Source: Boesenbergia rotunda
Taxonomy: Eukaryota; Streptophyta; Magnoliopsida; Zingiberales; Zingiberaceae
Direction: 5' to 3'
NCBI GenBank assembly: GCA_024364735.1
Contig: JAGFNQ010000193.1
Location: 235,293-299,292, forward strand
DNA length: 64,000 bases
Both the position numbers and the translations under genes were made by a program. Under the pieces are notes generated by a model, which had not been told where the DNA came from, did no database searches, and saw nothing but the letters and a program-made list of their open reading frames with translations. Shown here piece after piece: positions 53,626 to 64,000 of the stretch. How positions within the stretch are numbered: position 1 is the stretch's first letter; the number at the start of each line of letters is the position of its first letter.

Positions 53626-56150
53626 ATCTCCCCCTTTTTGATGTTTGACAATATCTTAAGTTAGATTGGTTGAAGGGGCTAACTTACGATCCTTGGGATC
53701 AAACAAAAAATGATTTTTGATCCTCTGGGAAAAATAAGAAAAAATTTCTAACTTTCACTCTCTCCCATTTTGAAAAACATTTTGATTAATTGATCCTTTG
53801 GTAAGAGAGAAACCGAACAAATTTCTAACTTAAGGACACCTCTCCCCCTTTGTCATATACATAAAAAAAATCACCAGAAATACTTGCGCCAACAATGAGA
53901 ATATTTGGTTCTTTTTGAAAATACTTAGTATAAGTTTTTGAAGGCATAGCATAAAACTAAGTATTTACGTTTTTTGATCTTAGAAAACTTAAACAATATT
54001 GCATTTTTTTGAGAAAATACCATATTTTTGAAAGAATACTATGAGTTTTGAAAGGTGCAAGTACTTTGAAAGATATGATGTATTTTTTGAAAGATATTTT
54101 GAAAAATATAAGTTTTTTTGAAAAATATTATACATATTTTGCAAGTATTAACTATTTTTGAAAAAGATGAGACTTTGAAAAGTATAAGTAATTTTTGAAA
54201 AGTATTATGTATTTTGAAAATATAATATTTTATGTGACTAGGTTTCTTTTCCAGTCTGACACAATCCTAGGAAATCTTATTAACTCCAAGGACATTTTCC
54301 TAAGTGTCCTGGAAAATTTTCAAACTCAAGTAAATAATTTCATAAGTCACACAATTTCTGAAAAATAGAATAATAGAATGTAAGTACATGTATAAATTTT
54401 TGAAGTTATAATACTTGATTTGGTTTATCTTCTAGTCTGACACAATCATAGGAAACCTTGTTGACTACAAGGACGTTTTCCTAAGTGTCTTGGAAGATTT
54501 TCCAAACTCAAGATAAACATTTTTTTCAAATTGATCAAAACCAGATGAATTTTTGAAAATACTGGTATAAGGAAAAAAATGATAGTATTTCGAAAGAATA
54601 CTTATGTTTTTAGCTAGATTTTGAAGATATAGTTCAAGAACACATGTTATTAAATAATTCTTTTAATTTGACCTCCCCCTAAACTTAACTCAGTCCTGGG
54701 AAGCTTGTTGACCACAAGTACTCTTCCTCTAAGTCTTATGGTTTGATTCAGATTAAAAGAATAATTTAATAATTTTCAACATAGATAATGTAAAGCTTGT
54801 CAGAAGTTTGACTCAGACTCCCCCTAAATCTGACACATCCTAGAAGTCCTTTTAGATCATGATGTGGACCTTCCTCTGTGACTTTAGGGTTTATCAAAAT
54901 CAAATGAACACCAATTTTCAAGAAGATAGAATTTGAAATCACAATTTGGGAAGAAGATAATTTTTAAAGTATAAGTCTTTTTGAAAACAAATGTAATAGA
55001 AATTAAGGCGCAGTTTTCGAAAAATATTTTTAACGAAAATAACAAAACACTCCCCCTGCATCCAACGCCGTTTGACTCTATCTTAGTACCTTAAGGAACT
55101 TTAGTGTTGTCCTAAGAGACTTGTGTCTAATTGAGTGAGTCAAACAATTTTTGAAAAGATATACTTTTTGAAAAATGTATAATATGTATAATCAATCAGA
55201 CAAGCATGAATTCTATAAAAAAAATTATTATGTTGAAGCACAATTTTGAAAATATATTTTTAGGAAAATATTCTAATGATTTTGAAAATAGTTTTGAAAA
55301 ATATTTTTCAATTCATTAGTCCTTAACATCTCACCCATTTTAGATGTATCAATACAACAAGCATGGTTGCCTTATTGGTGTATTGTGAGATGCTTGAATC
55401 ATTTTTCTTAATTTATTATTAACTCTAAGATTTAATTGAAGCTTGGGTTAGATTCAAATCTAGCAATAGTAAAGTGAATTTGATTTTTAGTAATTGGCTT
55501 CCAGGTCTTGGCTTATTGGTGTATTGTGAGATGCTTGAATCATTTTTCTTAATTTATTATTAACTCTAAGATTTAATTGAAGCTTGGGTTAGATTCAAAT
55601 CTAGCAATAGTAAAGTGAATTTGATTTTTAGTAATTGGCTTCCAGGTCTTGGCGAGGCACTAGGCCTTCTTTGGCCGTAGCCTTATTGGATCATCAACCC
55701 TTTCCTTGACAAAGCCTTTTATAGAAAATTCATCTTCAAGTTACTTCTTGAAAGATTTTGGTCTAACTAGTTTAGGTCTTGGATCGGTAGCTTCGGCTAG
55801 TTCCACCAAAAAGGCTTCCCTAACGTACTATCATCTCACCTCCACCTAATACTAGGTTGATCAAGTTTCAATTATTCTTTTTCCTATAGCCGTTCTAAAT
55901 TATGCATAAAATTTAAATATAAATAACATGTCATATATTTAAAAGAAATAGCAAATGCATGACATGACAATTATGCATGACTCAAACACGTCCAAAGCAT
56001 TTTAATTACGTTTCTAAAGATTCATCAAATTCCCGATTTGATACATGTCGTGTGAACCCGCGAATATGTCAACCCACTTTGACATATTTAATTTTAATTG
56101 TTATAGATTGGGTAAAATTTTATTTTAGTTCAAGTTTAATTTATTTAAAG
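53626..56150 (-). other. D2 internal spacer with diverged repeats
   Basis: No coding domain is readable. Five diverged blocks with TCTGACACAATCCTAGGAAA and CAAGGACRTTTTCCTAAGTG lie at about 54250, 54430, 54670, 54815 and 55065, showing an old tandem organisation of 150-200 bp. A perfect 141-bp tandem duplication follows at 55371-55652. The ORF at 55977-56171 is unsupported. Confidence 0.6.
55371..55652 (+). repeat. Perfect 141-bp tandem duplication
   Basis: The unit starting CTTATTGGTG at 55371 is repeated at 55512 with no difference that I can see. It contains GTGAGATGCTTG and ends CCAGGTCTTGG. It must be recent compared with the surrounding diverged blocks, or be an assembly artefact. Confidence 0.88.
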
Positions 56151-56159
56151 ATTAATTGG

Positions 56160-56660
56160 AGAATATATTGATTAAGGAGTAATTAATTGATGTTGAATTA
56201 ATTGAATTTGAATTAATTAAGATTAAGTTATTAATTGAATTAATTTGAATTTAATTTGAATTTAGTTTAATTTGAATTTAATTTAATTTGAATTTAATAT
56301 AATTTGAATTTAATTTAATTTGAATTTAATTTAATTTGAATTAAATTTGAATTTAATTTAATTTGAATTTAATTTGAATTAATTTGAATTTAATTTGAAT
56401 TAAGTTTAATTTGAATTTAATTTGAATTTAGTTTAATTTGAATTTAATTTGAATTAATTTGAATTTAATTTAATTTGAATTTAGTTTAATTTGAATTTAA
56501 TTTGAATTTAGTTTAATTTGAATTTAGTATAATTTGAATTTAATTTGAATTTAATTTGAGTTTATTTGAATTAATTTGAATTAATTGAATTAATTTCAGT
56601 TAATCGAATTTATTTGAATTAATTGAGATTTGAATAATTAAGGTTGAAATGATTAATTAG
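56160..56660. repeat. AT-rich low-complexity array
   Basis: The array is built of (TTTGAATTTAATTTAA)-like units of 11-17 bp, with TTTGAATTAATT variants, over about 500 bp. G appears almost only within TTTGAA. It separates the gag-like part of D2 from the spacer. Confidence 0.9.
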
Positions 56661-56957
56661 TAATTGTGGGTTTAAATTCATCATTTTTATTATTTCAAAA
56701 ATTTCTTCTTCATCTTTATCTATCTTTTCAAGTTTTTCTAATTATTTTGATTTATTTGAATCTTTGTGAACTTTATTAATTATGGTCTTTGTCTTAGATA
56801 GTTCCATATCCTCCTCATCCTCAAAATTACATCTTTTAGTATCCTCGAAGTAGGAGGAGTAATTTGGGCCACTAATTAAAGTTTTGTAATAATTTTTTTG
56901 ATTATCTATAATTAAGTTATTATCTAAGAGAATTTCATCTTCATTATCCTCAAGATT

Positions 56958-57371
56958 TTAAATAAAATCATTTTTATCCTCAAAAATAATTTCAGGTTTA
57001 TCTCCAGAATTATCTTCACTAATTTCAGAATTATCTTTAGAATTTTTGAATTTGAATTCAGAGTTATACAACGGATTTTCAAATTTGAATTCAAAATTAT
57101 ATAAAGGATTTTCAAATTCAGAATTATCCTTAAGATTTTTGAATTCAGATTTATCCTTAGGATTTTCAAATTTGGATTTATCCTTAGGATTTAATTTATA
57201 TGAATTAAAATTATCAGAATTAAAGTTACTAGAATTAATGTTATCAGAATTAAAATTATCAGAATTAAAGTTATGATAATTTATTTTAGAAATTACTGAA
57301 TTAATGTTCTGAATTAAATAATTAATTTCTGTTATTTTAGTCATATCTGTATTTTCTAATTTGTCATGCAA
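56958..57371 (-). CDS. Repetitive Asn/Lys/Asp-rich ORF in D2
   Basis: This is an open minus-strand frame of 137 codons, MHDKLENTDMTKITEINYLI then FNSDN-type repeats (FNSDNFNSDNINSSNFNSDN). Repeats of the type NPKDKSEFKN and FENPLYNFEFKF follow. It lies directly after the zinc-knuckle ORF, where gag of SIRE-like elements continues. The composition is low-complexity and hydrophilic, with no membrane segment. It may be a repeat-expanded gag tail or chance coding in a repeat. It is in a different frame from the knuckle ORF. Confidence 0.35.
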   Translation of the reverse strand: MHDKLENTDMTKITEINYLIQNINSVISKINYHNFNSDNFNSDNINSSNFNSDNFNSYKLNPKDKSKFENPKDKSEFKNLKDNSEFENPLYNFEFKFENPLYNSEFKFKNSKDNSEISEDNSGDKPEIIFEDKNDFI

Positions 57372-57396
57372 AATATTAATTTACTACGTAGTAAAT

Positions 57397-57681
57397 CTAA
57401 TTTATCAGAAAATTAACTAAATTATCTAAAGACAGTGCAGGAATTTTGAAATTTTTCGGAATGTAAATTTTACGTACCTTTGTCGGACATTTGTTCTTGT
57501 AGTGTCCATAGTTTCCGAACTTGAAGCATTGTATGTGATCTTTGTTTTTTCGGACTCCTGGCGCCAGTGTCTCTTTTGCTGCCGGTGGTGTAAACCGAGT
57601 CTTACGAGTAGGGCACTGATTTTTGTAGTGCCCTCTCTCTCTGCACGTGAAACGCATAATATGGAACTTAAAAATGGACAT
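57397..57681 (-). pseudogene. Gag zinc-knuckle remnant of D2
   Basis: The ORF reads MSIFKFHIMRFTCRERGHYK, NQCP, then HIQCFKFGNYGHYKNKCP. Two CCHC-type knuckles are visible. In the first the leading Cys-X2-Cys is reduced (F-T-C-R-E-R-G-H) and in the second the second cysteine is phenylalanine (CFKFGNYGH). The gag core upstream is missing: only about 90 bp separate this ORF from the primer site. Nucleic-acid binding would be impaired. Confidence 0.72.
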
Positions 57682-57771
57682 TTTAAAAAAAATTGTACCT
57701 GATTCACCCCTGGCTCCCCCTTAACTCCTGGCGTCGTTGCTCCGTCGGCAGTTAGTCCGGTGAAGAGGCTC

Positions 57772-57785
57772 AGCTCTGATACCAC
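57772..57785 (-). other. Primer-binding site of D2
   Basis: The minus strand reads GTGGTATCAGAGCT immediately inside the 5' LTR. It is the standard plant site and fixes the minus orientation of D2. Confidence 0.88.
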
Positions 57786-57786
57786 T

Positions 57787-58420
57787 TGTAGGACCGGTGT
57801 CGTCGATAGAGGGGAGGGTGAATATCGACCGTGAAAATCTTTCAAAAACTTCGTAAATCGTTCGAACATTCTAAGATCAGAGTTAGTAGCACAGCGGAAA
57901 AGTAAAACAGAAAAAGAAAAACAATACACAGGGACACAGCGGGATTTATTTACTTGGTTCCCAACCCCCCAGGGTCAGTATGTCCAAGGCCTATGTACTC
58001 GGCGTGAGTCCACTATTGGTCTCCTTTCTGAAATTTCCGGAGGCGGAGAAAACCCGTCTTACAGTGTATAGTTACAAGCAACAATATTGAAAGTTAAGTA
58101 CGGAACAAATAAAAGCAAACCGAACAAGAATCTAAAACTCGACCGATCTGGACCTCCGAAGTGTCGTGCACTTCCTCCTGGAGCCTCCCGGTCGTAGAGC
58201 CTCGTCTTTAATACATTGTCGTCGGTCAGAATGATCAAAATCGCTCTTAGCAGTTGTGTTTGAAGCAGAGGGGTCGAAGCCCCTTATATAGTGCTTCTGG
58301 GGGCGCCCTGGACGTTGAGGGCGCCCCTATAAACTCGGTCAAACCTTATCCCCGCGCCGACCTCGCCGCAGCTGATAAAACCTTTGACCAGGGCACCCCG
58401 GACCTCTCGGGCACCCGCGT
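57787..58420 (-). repeat. 5' LTR of D2, partial
   Basis: It starts TGTAGGACCGG on the plus strand and aligns with 49877-50510. It is cut at 58421 (after CGCGT) by LTR-like DNA F. The overlapping 167-codon minus ORF spans LTR and primer site and is not a gene. Confidence 0.85.
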
Positions 58421-60073
58421 TGTAACGCCCGTCTTTTTCCCAAACCTTACGGTGTGGTGAGAGACGGTGTTATGCTAACATACATATAGGCATATGAACA
58501 TCGTAATGTTAGAAGTGGGAACGTGTGAGCACACGTCCCCAATGAGGTGGCCACGTTTTTCCCTCCCTCCCCACTAAACGTGGCCTCTTGCTCTCCTATA
58601 AAAGCCATAGGAAGAGGACAAGAAGGAGGGGTGAAAAATCTTGTTTCGTGCAAGTGCAAGTGAGGCAAGAGACAAGAAGAATTCGAGAGGAGATCATCCA
58701 TAGTTCGAGGGATTTGGTTCGTGATACCGAGAGGGGAAGAGCTTTTCGATTTCGTGATCGTTCTTCCGATGACAAGCACGAAGAACAGCGAAGGCCGAGC
58801 ATTGAATCCACTGTAAGTGTTTACCAGTTTTTTAATATCGTAGATTTGTTCACAATTTCATGCATTAGAATCAACACGTAATGCAGCAGAATAATTTAAA
58901 ACTTTATACCTACATGCAACTAACACTTGAATCATGTATACATGCCTTAGCTATCATTCCTAAACATGGTGACATGGTGACTTAGCATATTAACATCATA
59001 CGTAGCATCATGATATAAAAATCACATAAGTCATCCATAAGCATCATAAGTAGCAAGTGTATCAAACCATCATAAGTATAGCATGAGACTTAAGAGGACA
59101 ATGCAAAATATAGAACATGTGACAAAGCATAAATATTAAAACTTTTCTTTTTCTTCTGCCATGTCACTACCACACACACGCTGTTGCCCCTCCTGCTGCT
59201 TCCCTTAATATCCTCTTGCTTGATCTGTGGTATAAGGAAGTAAAACTATAAGCACATAAGCTTAGTAAGACTCTTTCCTAGTCACTAAAACCATGCATCG
59301 CATACATAAAACTTATAACATGCTTAACATATAGAAGTTCTTGGTACAAACATAGGCATATAAAATACTTAACATAACATGGTCCTTGGCTTAAACACAA
59401 ACATAACATGGTATGGTTCTTGACATACACAAAAACATAACATGGCATGGTTCCGGACATAAACATAAACATAACATGACATGGTTCCGGACATAAACAT
59501 AAACATAAACATAACATGACATGGTTCTTAACATAAAACATAAGCATATTCTTAACATAAAACATAAGTATATTCTGAACATAAAACATAAGCATATTCT
59601 TAACATAAAACATAAGCATATTCTGAACATAAAACATAAGCATATTCTGAACATAAAACATAAGCATATTCATAACATAAAACATAAGCATATTCTGAAC
59701 ATAAAACATAAGCATATTCTTAACATAAAACATAATATGGCATGTGAAATACTTAGCATGGAGTAGATGCATATCATGAATGGATGCATGAGTCAAATGC
59801 ATATAACATAAGGATGCTTATTTGAAAACCATACTTATAAATACTTAAACATAATCATAACATCATTTGGGGTCCCCGGCTTGTACCACATACATACATC
59901 ATGTGTGCGCATCCCTAAGTAAGTACGAGGTAGCTAGTCTCGACCTACTAGGGTAGGAACATCTACGGTAGTTCCAAAAACTGAGGCATTCTTAAGGTGC
60001 CCATCCCTGTTGGACAGCTATGGTAGTCCCAGAACCGTGGACAGCTATGGTAGTCCAGAACCAAGGTGTTCTT
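58421..60073 (+). repeat. LTR-like DNA F with tandem repeats
   Basis: It begins TGTAACGCCCGTC, like many plant gypsy LTRs. A TATA box (CTCCTATAAAAGCC) at about 58592-58605 implies plus orientation. Tandem repeats occupy about 59380-59745. The right part has two GTGGACAGCTATGGTAGTCC-like units at about 60013 and 60037. No primer site or coding domain is seen before family-E element E2 cuts it at 60074, so whether all of it is one LTR is unknown. Confidence 0.55.
59520..59745 (+). repeat. 24-bp tandem repeat in F
   Basis: About nine units of AACATAAAACATAAGCATAT plus TCTT or TCTG follow one another with very few changes. The 24-bp period gives an open octapeptide (NIKHKHIL) on the plus strand and another frame on the minus strand. 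A related, looser GGACATAAACATAAACATAA series precedes it at 59380-59520. Confidence 0.9.
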
Positions 60074-62355
60074 TGTTAGTGATATGAGAGAAGTGTCCTA
60101 AGGCAATCGCCTTATGATTGTAAATATTTATTTTAATAAATGATAATTCACTATTTGAGTATACATGTTTGTGTATTTGATTGGGATCTTAAACTCATCT
60201 ACTGAATGTCCGCAATATAATTCACAGTATAAGAGAATTTGTGATGGGATCACAACTAGTGATTATCTCTACATGTGCAATTGTGAAGTATTGAAAGTAT
60301 CCGTAGTCGATGAATTGATAAAAACGGACACTATCAATTCTATTGAGACTAGCATGGGTTATTCTCTAATCAGCTGATTCTCACTGGCTGGTGACATTGG
60401 GATGTCCGGATATAAACATGGATGCTAGTTAAGGGAACTAGTTCATTGGAGTGACTAGCTGTAAAACTTCATATGGTTATCTATACAGATATGTCAATGA
60501 AGTTCTTACTGCAGCTTAAGTGCGATGTTCCTTTGACTTGCGGTGTTCAAGTCATCTTGGTCATGGAGACTTATACTTTAACATCTTAAGCATGCATCTC
60601 CAAGGAGGTGTGGACCCAGGATGATTGGGTATAAGCCGAAGTGCCCGAAGATGATTGAACAGCCTACAAAGGATTCACCACTCCTTGCGGGGAGATGTAT
60701 ACCCAGGCCTATCGTCGGATTGTTACTCAAAGCCTCTGACCAGAGCATATCATGTTTAGAGTGTGAGTCTCTTAAATACATGAGAGTAATTAGAAATCCA
60801 TAGGACGAGAAAGACACTACTTGGGCTAGGTGTGACGTAGTCAGTCTAGTGGGGACTGACACAAACAGACCATGTCCTGAACCAAGTGGGTATAAGAGGG
60901 TGAAGGGAATGGAGCACGATTCATTAGAGCTGCTGAAGGGTTTCAGAATTACTTCTGAGGTCAAATCATTGATCTTTCGATTAATTAGGGGTCATGATGT
61001 ACTACTAGGTGCCACTCATGATCGTTCTATAATTAGTTGATTGTAGACGACCAACATAAATCGAAAGCCTATTTAGTCATACGCACTACGAGTAATCCGA
61101 GGGATTTAAAACGAGTTAAAAATTAGATTTTCCAATCAAGAGAAATAAGTCGAATCTGAGTTAATCAGAGGCGCAACGGAAACTTAAAATGGCTAAGTCT
61201 TTTGAAGAATTATTGGGCGAATTAAATGAGTTTAATTCGCGATCGGTTCGGCTCGGTTTGGCCGGCCAAAGAGGGTGCCAACCCCCTTTGGTTTGGCCGG
61301 CCACATAAAAGGGGAGAAACCAATTTATTTGGTTTAATTAATAAAATAAATCTAGCGCGATTTATTTTATAAATTATGGATAAATAAATTTGTGTAAAGA
61401 AATTTATATAAATAAATTTATAGAAATTTATTCTTTTATGGAAATTAAAATGATCCATGAAATGATTTATTTTAATTTTATAAAATCAATTATGAATTGA
61501 TTTTTCCATAATAAGAAAGTTTATAAATTTCTTATAAAATTTATTCCATAATAAAAGGAGAGAAGGTATTTGTTTTATTATAAAGTTAGTTATAATAAAA
61601 CTTGGCTTAAACGGAATAATTAATAAGAGAATTTATAGGATAAATTTCTTATGAAAAATTTCGTTAAAGAGAGACTTGGCAAGGGAAAGACTACTATATA
61701 AAGGAACCAAAGGCAAGCCTTGAATTCCTAATTGAGTGATCAAGAGATCTAGTAGTTCTCTCCCTCTCTCTCTTATTCTCTCCCTCTCTCTTCCCCTTAG
61801 GGCCGGCGCCCCCCATCCCCTCCTAGGGCCGGCGCCCAACCTACTCCTCCTAGGGCCGGCGCACCCTCATCTCCATGAAGTTGGCGTGAGCAACATCCAC
61901 CAAGGAGGAGCCAAACAAGAAGAAGAAAAAGCGGATCGCAACTCCTCTCTTCCCGGAATTTTGATTCCGTTTCTTGTTGGTTAGTTTCCATTCTTTTCTC
62001 TTGTTGTTATAGTTGTGCCTTTAGAGAATCTAGTAGTTCTCGTCGGCACAAAACTCGTGACTTTGCGAAGTCATCCCAAAGAGAACTCGGTGTGGACGCG
62101 AATAGAGGCGGAGCTTCCAAGGGACGCTACGGTTGGATCTCGTCCCTTACTTCAAGTTACGCGAGGTACTTAGTAAATTAGTTTACTTTTCCACAAAGTT
62201 TTAATTTATGATTATGTCAACACATCATAAGGTTGCATGCTAGATACGTGGTTAAAGTAATTTGAGAAATTATTTTATGCTAATTCTTTCGCTGCACGTA
62301 AAAATTTAAAATTTTACGAACCCGTATCCTTATCAACATGGACCCGGTCCTAACA
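60074..62355 (+). repeat. 5' LTR of E2
   Basis: It starts TGTTAGTGATATG and ends GGTCCTAACA. A TATA box (CTACTATATAAAGG) lies at about 61690, followed by CT-rich and GGGCCGGCGCC-rich sequence (three GGGCCGGCGC copies at about 61799, 61825, 61851). A GC-rich inverted repeat with GGCCGGCC at both ends is at about 61259-61301. The ORFs predicted inside are unsupported. Confidence 0.9.
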
Positions 62356-62356
62356 A

Positions 62357-62369
62357 TGGTATCAGAGCC
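62357..62369 (+). other. Primer-binding site of E2
   Basis: TGGTATCAGAGCC follows the LTR end after one base. It is a perfect plant initiator methionine tRNA site. Confidence 0.92.
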
Positions 62370-64000
62370 GGTTAGTGTTCGACATAATCATATAATTGTT
62401 TTGTGGAAAACTTTGTCATGATCTCAATTTTGGAAAATTTTTCAATTATGGAAACTTTCCAATTATAATAAATTTTAGATTTAGAATTTCAAAGTTTGGA
62501 AATCCTCATGAAATTTCGCAAACTTTTGAAATTTTCTAGTTTATGAAATTTTATAATAATTGTGAAAACTTCCCATCTTTGGAAACTTTCCAATTTTGGA
62601 AAATTTTCTATTTTAGAAATTTTCCAATTTTGGAAATACGTAAGTTTTTTTTGTACCAGAAACTTACAATTATTCTGAAAACCTATTTATGAAATCTCGC
62701 AATTTTGGGCACTTTCTTTCAAGAAAGTCTAGACAAATTTATGGACAGTTAATTGACAATTAAATTTGAATTGGTTTTTAAATTGACAACAAAATTCTTT
62801 ATTTTGGATTGAGCCTCGGGGAGCCGTCCAATTTAAAGTTAGTTGTTGTAATTTAATTTCCCAATTTTAAATGAAATTGTCATGTTTGATTTGGATTGAG
62901 CCTCGGGGAGCCGTCCAAATTGGATTTACAACAAATTACTTTTCTTTAGGTATCTGAGCCTCGAGGAGCCACCCTTAGAAAATGATTTGTTATAATTAAT
63001 TAAATCCATGAATAAAATATGATTTAAGAGGTGATGCTCTTACTTATTGTTGTCTCCAAAATTAATTAGGAAAATGGTTTCCTATAGAGTTTCTTAAAAG
63101 AGATTTTCATGAAAATAATATGTGGTTGAATTAAGGGATTTGTCTCTTAATTTAATAAGATTTGATTTAGAGAAATCAAAGTCTTAAAACATATTATTTC
63201 CGAAATTGATTATGATAATTTAGGAAATTGTTTCCCAAAACAATTCCTTGAATAATGTATGAAATTAGAATTAGGAAATCCGGTTCCTAATTCAATTAAT
63301 GAGACTTGATAAATTAAGTCACATACATACATTTTTAAGGAAATCGTTAGAACATGACATAATTATATGTCATGAATGTGTATAAAAGAAAATGGATGAG
63401 ACCCAAAACCCCTTACAAAATATTAAGGCCAACACCTTCCATTAATATTGTTAGAACCGGAGTTTTGTTTCTCGTTTGGGTTGATGGACACATCCATGCC
63501 CGGCTTGAACCTCAACATGTTCAAACCATGGAATTAGTTTATGAATAATATAGTTGGAGTCAGAGGTCAATCCTTAGTTTTGGTTGTTGGACACATCCAA
63601 GCCTGACTAAGCGGTTGAATGAGCTCCAACCATATTAAAACTATTTCTTGATTAATGGGTCAGCCTTAGGCTTGGAGCATCGATTTGTTGTGCCACAGCC
63701 AAGGTCGATGTAAAGAGAGGTGCAGTTGGGTGCTATGTATATTGATGCATACTTGTTAATGAGTTGACAACCCAATGATTTATGCAAACATTCAATTAGT
63801 TGATAGCATAAAGTGATAGTTACATATATGTGATGTGTAATCGGTATAATTACCTACCTTCATAGCTAAGAAAAACTTGATGGCCACAGCCATGGTTGTT
63901 CTTATCTATAGTTGGATATCAACCTATTTGGAGATGTTCCTACGATCTCCCGAATTGATAAAAAGGGTTATTCAATTTGAAAAATAAATAGGATTTTATT
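62370..64000 (+). other. Leader of E2
   Basis: This non-coding AT-rich leader has TGGAAA/TTTCC-rich phrases up to about 62700. Three copies of GAGCCTCGGGGAGCC-type sequence follow at about 62811, 62898 and 62946. Repeated GGACACATCCA motifs lie at about 63485 and 63589. No gag start is recognised before position 64000. Confidence 0.6.

Larger units (their letters stand above)
49877..58420 (-). mobile_element. SIRE-like element D2 without visible pol
   Basis: A 3' LTR (49877-51130 plus 53349-53625, split by a solo LTR) and a partial 5' LTR (57787-58420) bracket a 4.1-kb internal region on the minus strand. A primer site lies at 57772-57785 and a purine tract at 53626-53642. Only zinc-knuckle gag and a repetitive ORF are coding-like; integrase, RT and RNase H are absent. 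It is a non-autonomous derivative that could have been moved by a D1-like relative. D2 is inserted in D1 and is therefore younger. Confidence 0.78.
60074..64000 (+). mobile_element. Family-E LTR retrotransposon E2, 5' part
   Basis: A 5' LTR of 2282 bp (60074-62355) is followed by a perfect primer site and a leader running to the window end. The coding region lies outside, so copia or gypsy cannot be decided. It shares its LTR with the solo LTR at 51136. Confidence 0.88.

Noticed and set aside
56160..56660. Replication origin or matrix attachment region
   Set aside because: AT-richness alone is not evidence. The stretch is a simple degenerate repeat within D2.
59520..59745. CRISPR-like array
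   Set aside because: The units are contiguous without unique spacers, and the context is a plant retrotransposon. It is a simple tandem repeat.
59278..59802. 174-codon minus-strand ORF with MLMFYVQN-type repeats, and its plus-strand counterpart
   Set aside because: Both are translations of the 24-bp tandem repeat. There is no domain and no conservation evidence.

Overview
The window looks like nuclear DNA of a flowering plant with a large, repeat-rich genome. A monocot is plausible, but I cannot prove it from this sequence. Nearly every recognisable segment is LTR retrotransposon: Ty1-copia and Ty3-gypsy domains, plant-type primer-binding sites (TGGTATCAGAGC and variants next to TG...CA LTRs) and 5-bp target duplications. 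I see no bacterial features, no tRNA or rRNA genes and no convincingly intact cellular gene. The one host-gene trace is a decayed stretch of homomeric acetyl-CoA carboxylase exons at about 27.9-30.4 kb. A run of N fills 47629-48002.

Layout. (1) 1-15986 is a three-level nest. A minus-strand copia element (family B, copy B1) has its gag at 1-383 and its leader and LTR at 14116-15986. It was hit by a plus-strand SIRE/Maximus-like copia element S (403-14110, duplication AGAAT), whose 5' LTR was then hit by a minus-strand copia element A (777-9050, duplication GTGAG). (2) 15987-19735 holds the 3' end of one Ty3-gypsy element joined to a nearly intact short gypsy element T (16576-19735). T has 453-bp LTRs differing at four positions and one 539-codon gag-protease ORF, but no reverse transcriptase or integrase. 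(3) 19736-25337 is a second decayed family-B copy (B2), interrupted at about 24116-24820 by a gypsy pol-tail/LTR fragment. (4) 25338-27880 is an LTR and spacer of a minus-strand SIRE-like element (family D, copy D0). It is followed by the ACCase pseudogene and about 3 kb without recognisable content.

(5) 33873-35802 is the 3' end of a plus-strand gypsy element, probably Tat-lineage, with an antisense ORF before its LTR. That LTR abuts a minus-strand Ale-like copia element G (35803-39906). G carries a 714-bp gypsy fragment with 64-bp inverted ends, flanked by a 372-bp direct duplication. (6) 41135-45412 is a third family-B copy (B3) with a full 1982-bp 5' LTR, leader, gag, protease and integrase. 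It is cut at 45413 by family-D element D1, which keeps its 3' LTR, RT and RNase H. (7) D1 is cut at 49877 by D2, a D-family element with no visible pol. The D2 3' LTR contains a solo LTR of family E (51136-53343, duplication AGGTC). The D2 5' LTR is cut at 58421 by LTR-like DNA F, which is cut at 60074 by a second family-E element whose 5' LTR, primer site and leader run to the window end.

The parts do not form a pathway. They are successive layers of insertion, deletion and template switching. The best leads are the pol-less gag-protease element T, a covarying hairpin and about 80-bp-spaced motifs in the family-B leader, the antisense ORF of the Tat-like element, and the fragment with inverted ends and flanking duplication at 37-38.5 kb. 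I found nothing that stands out as a wholly new biological system.
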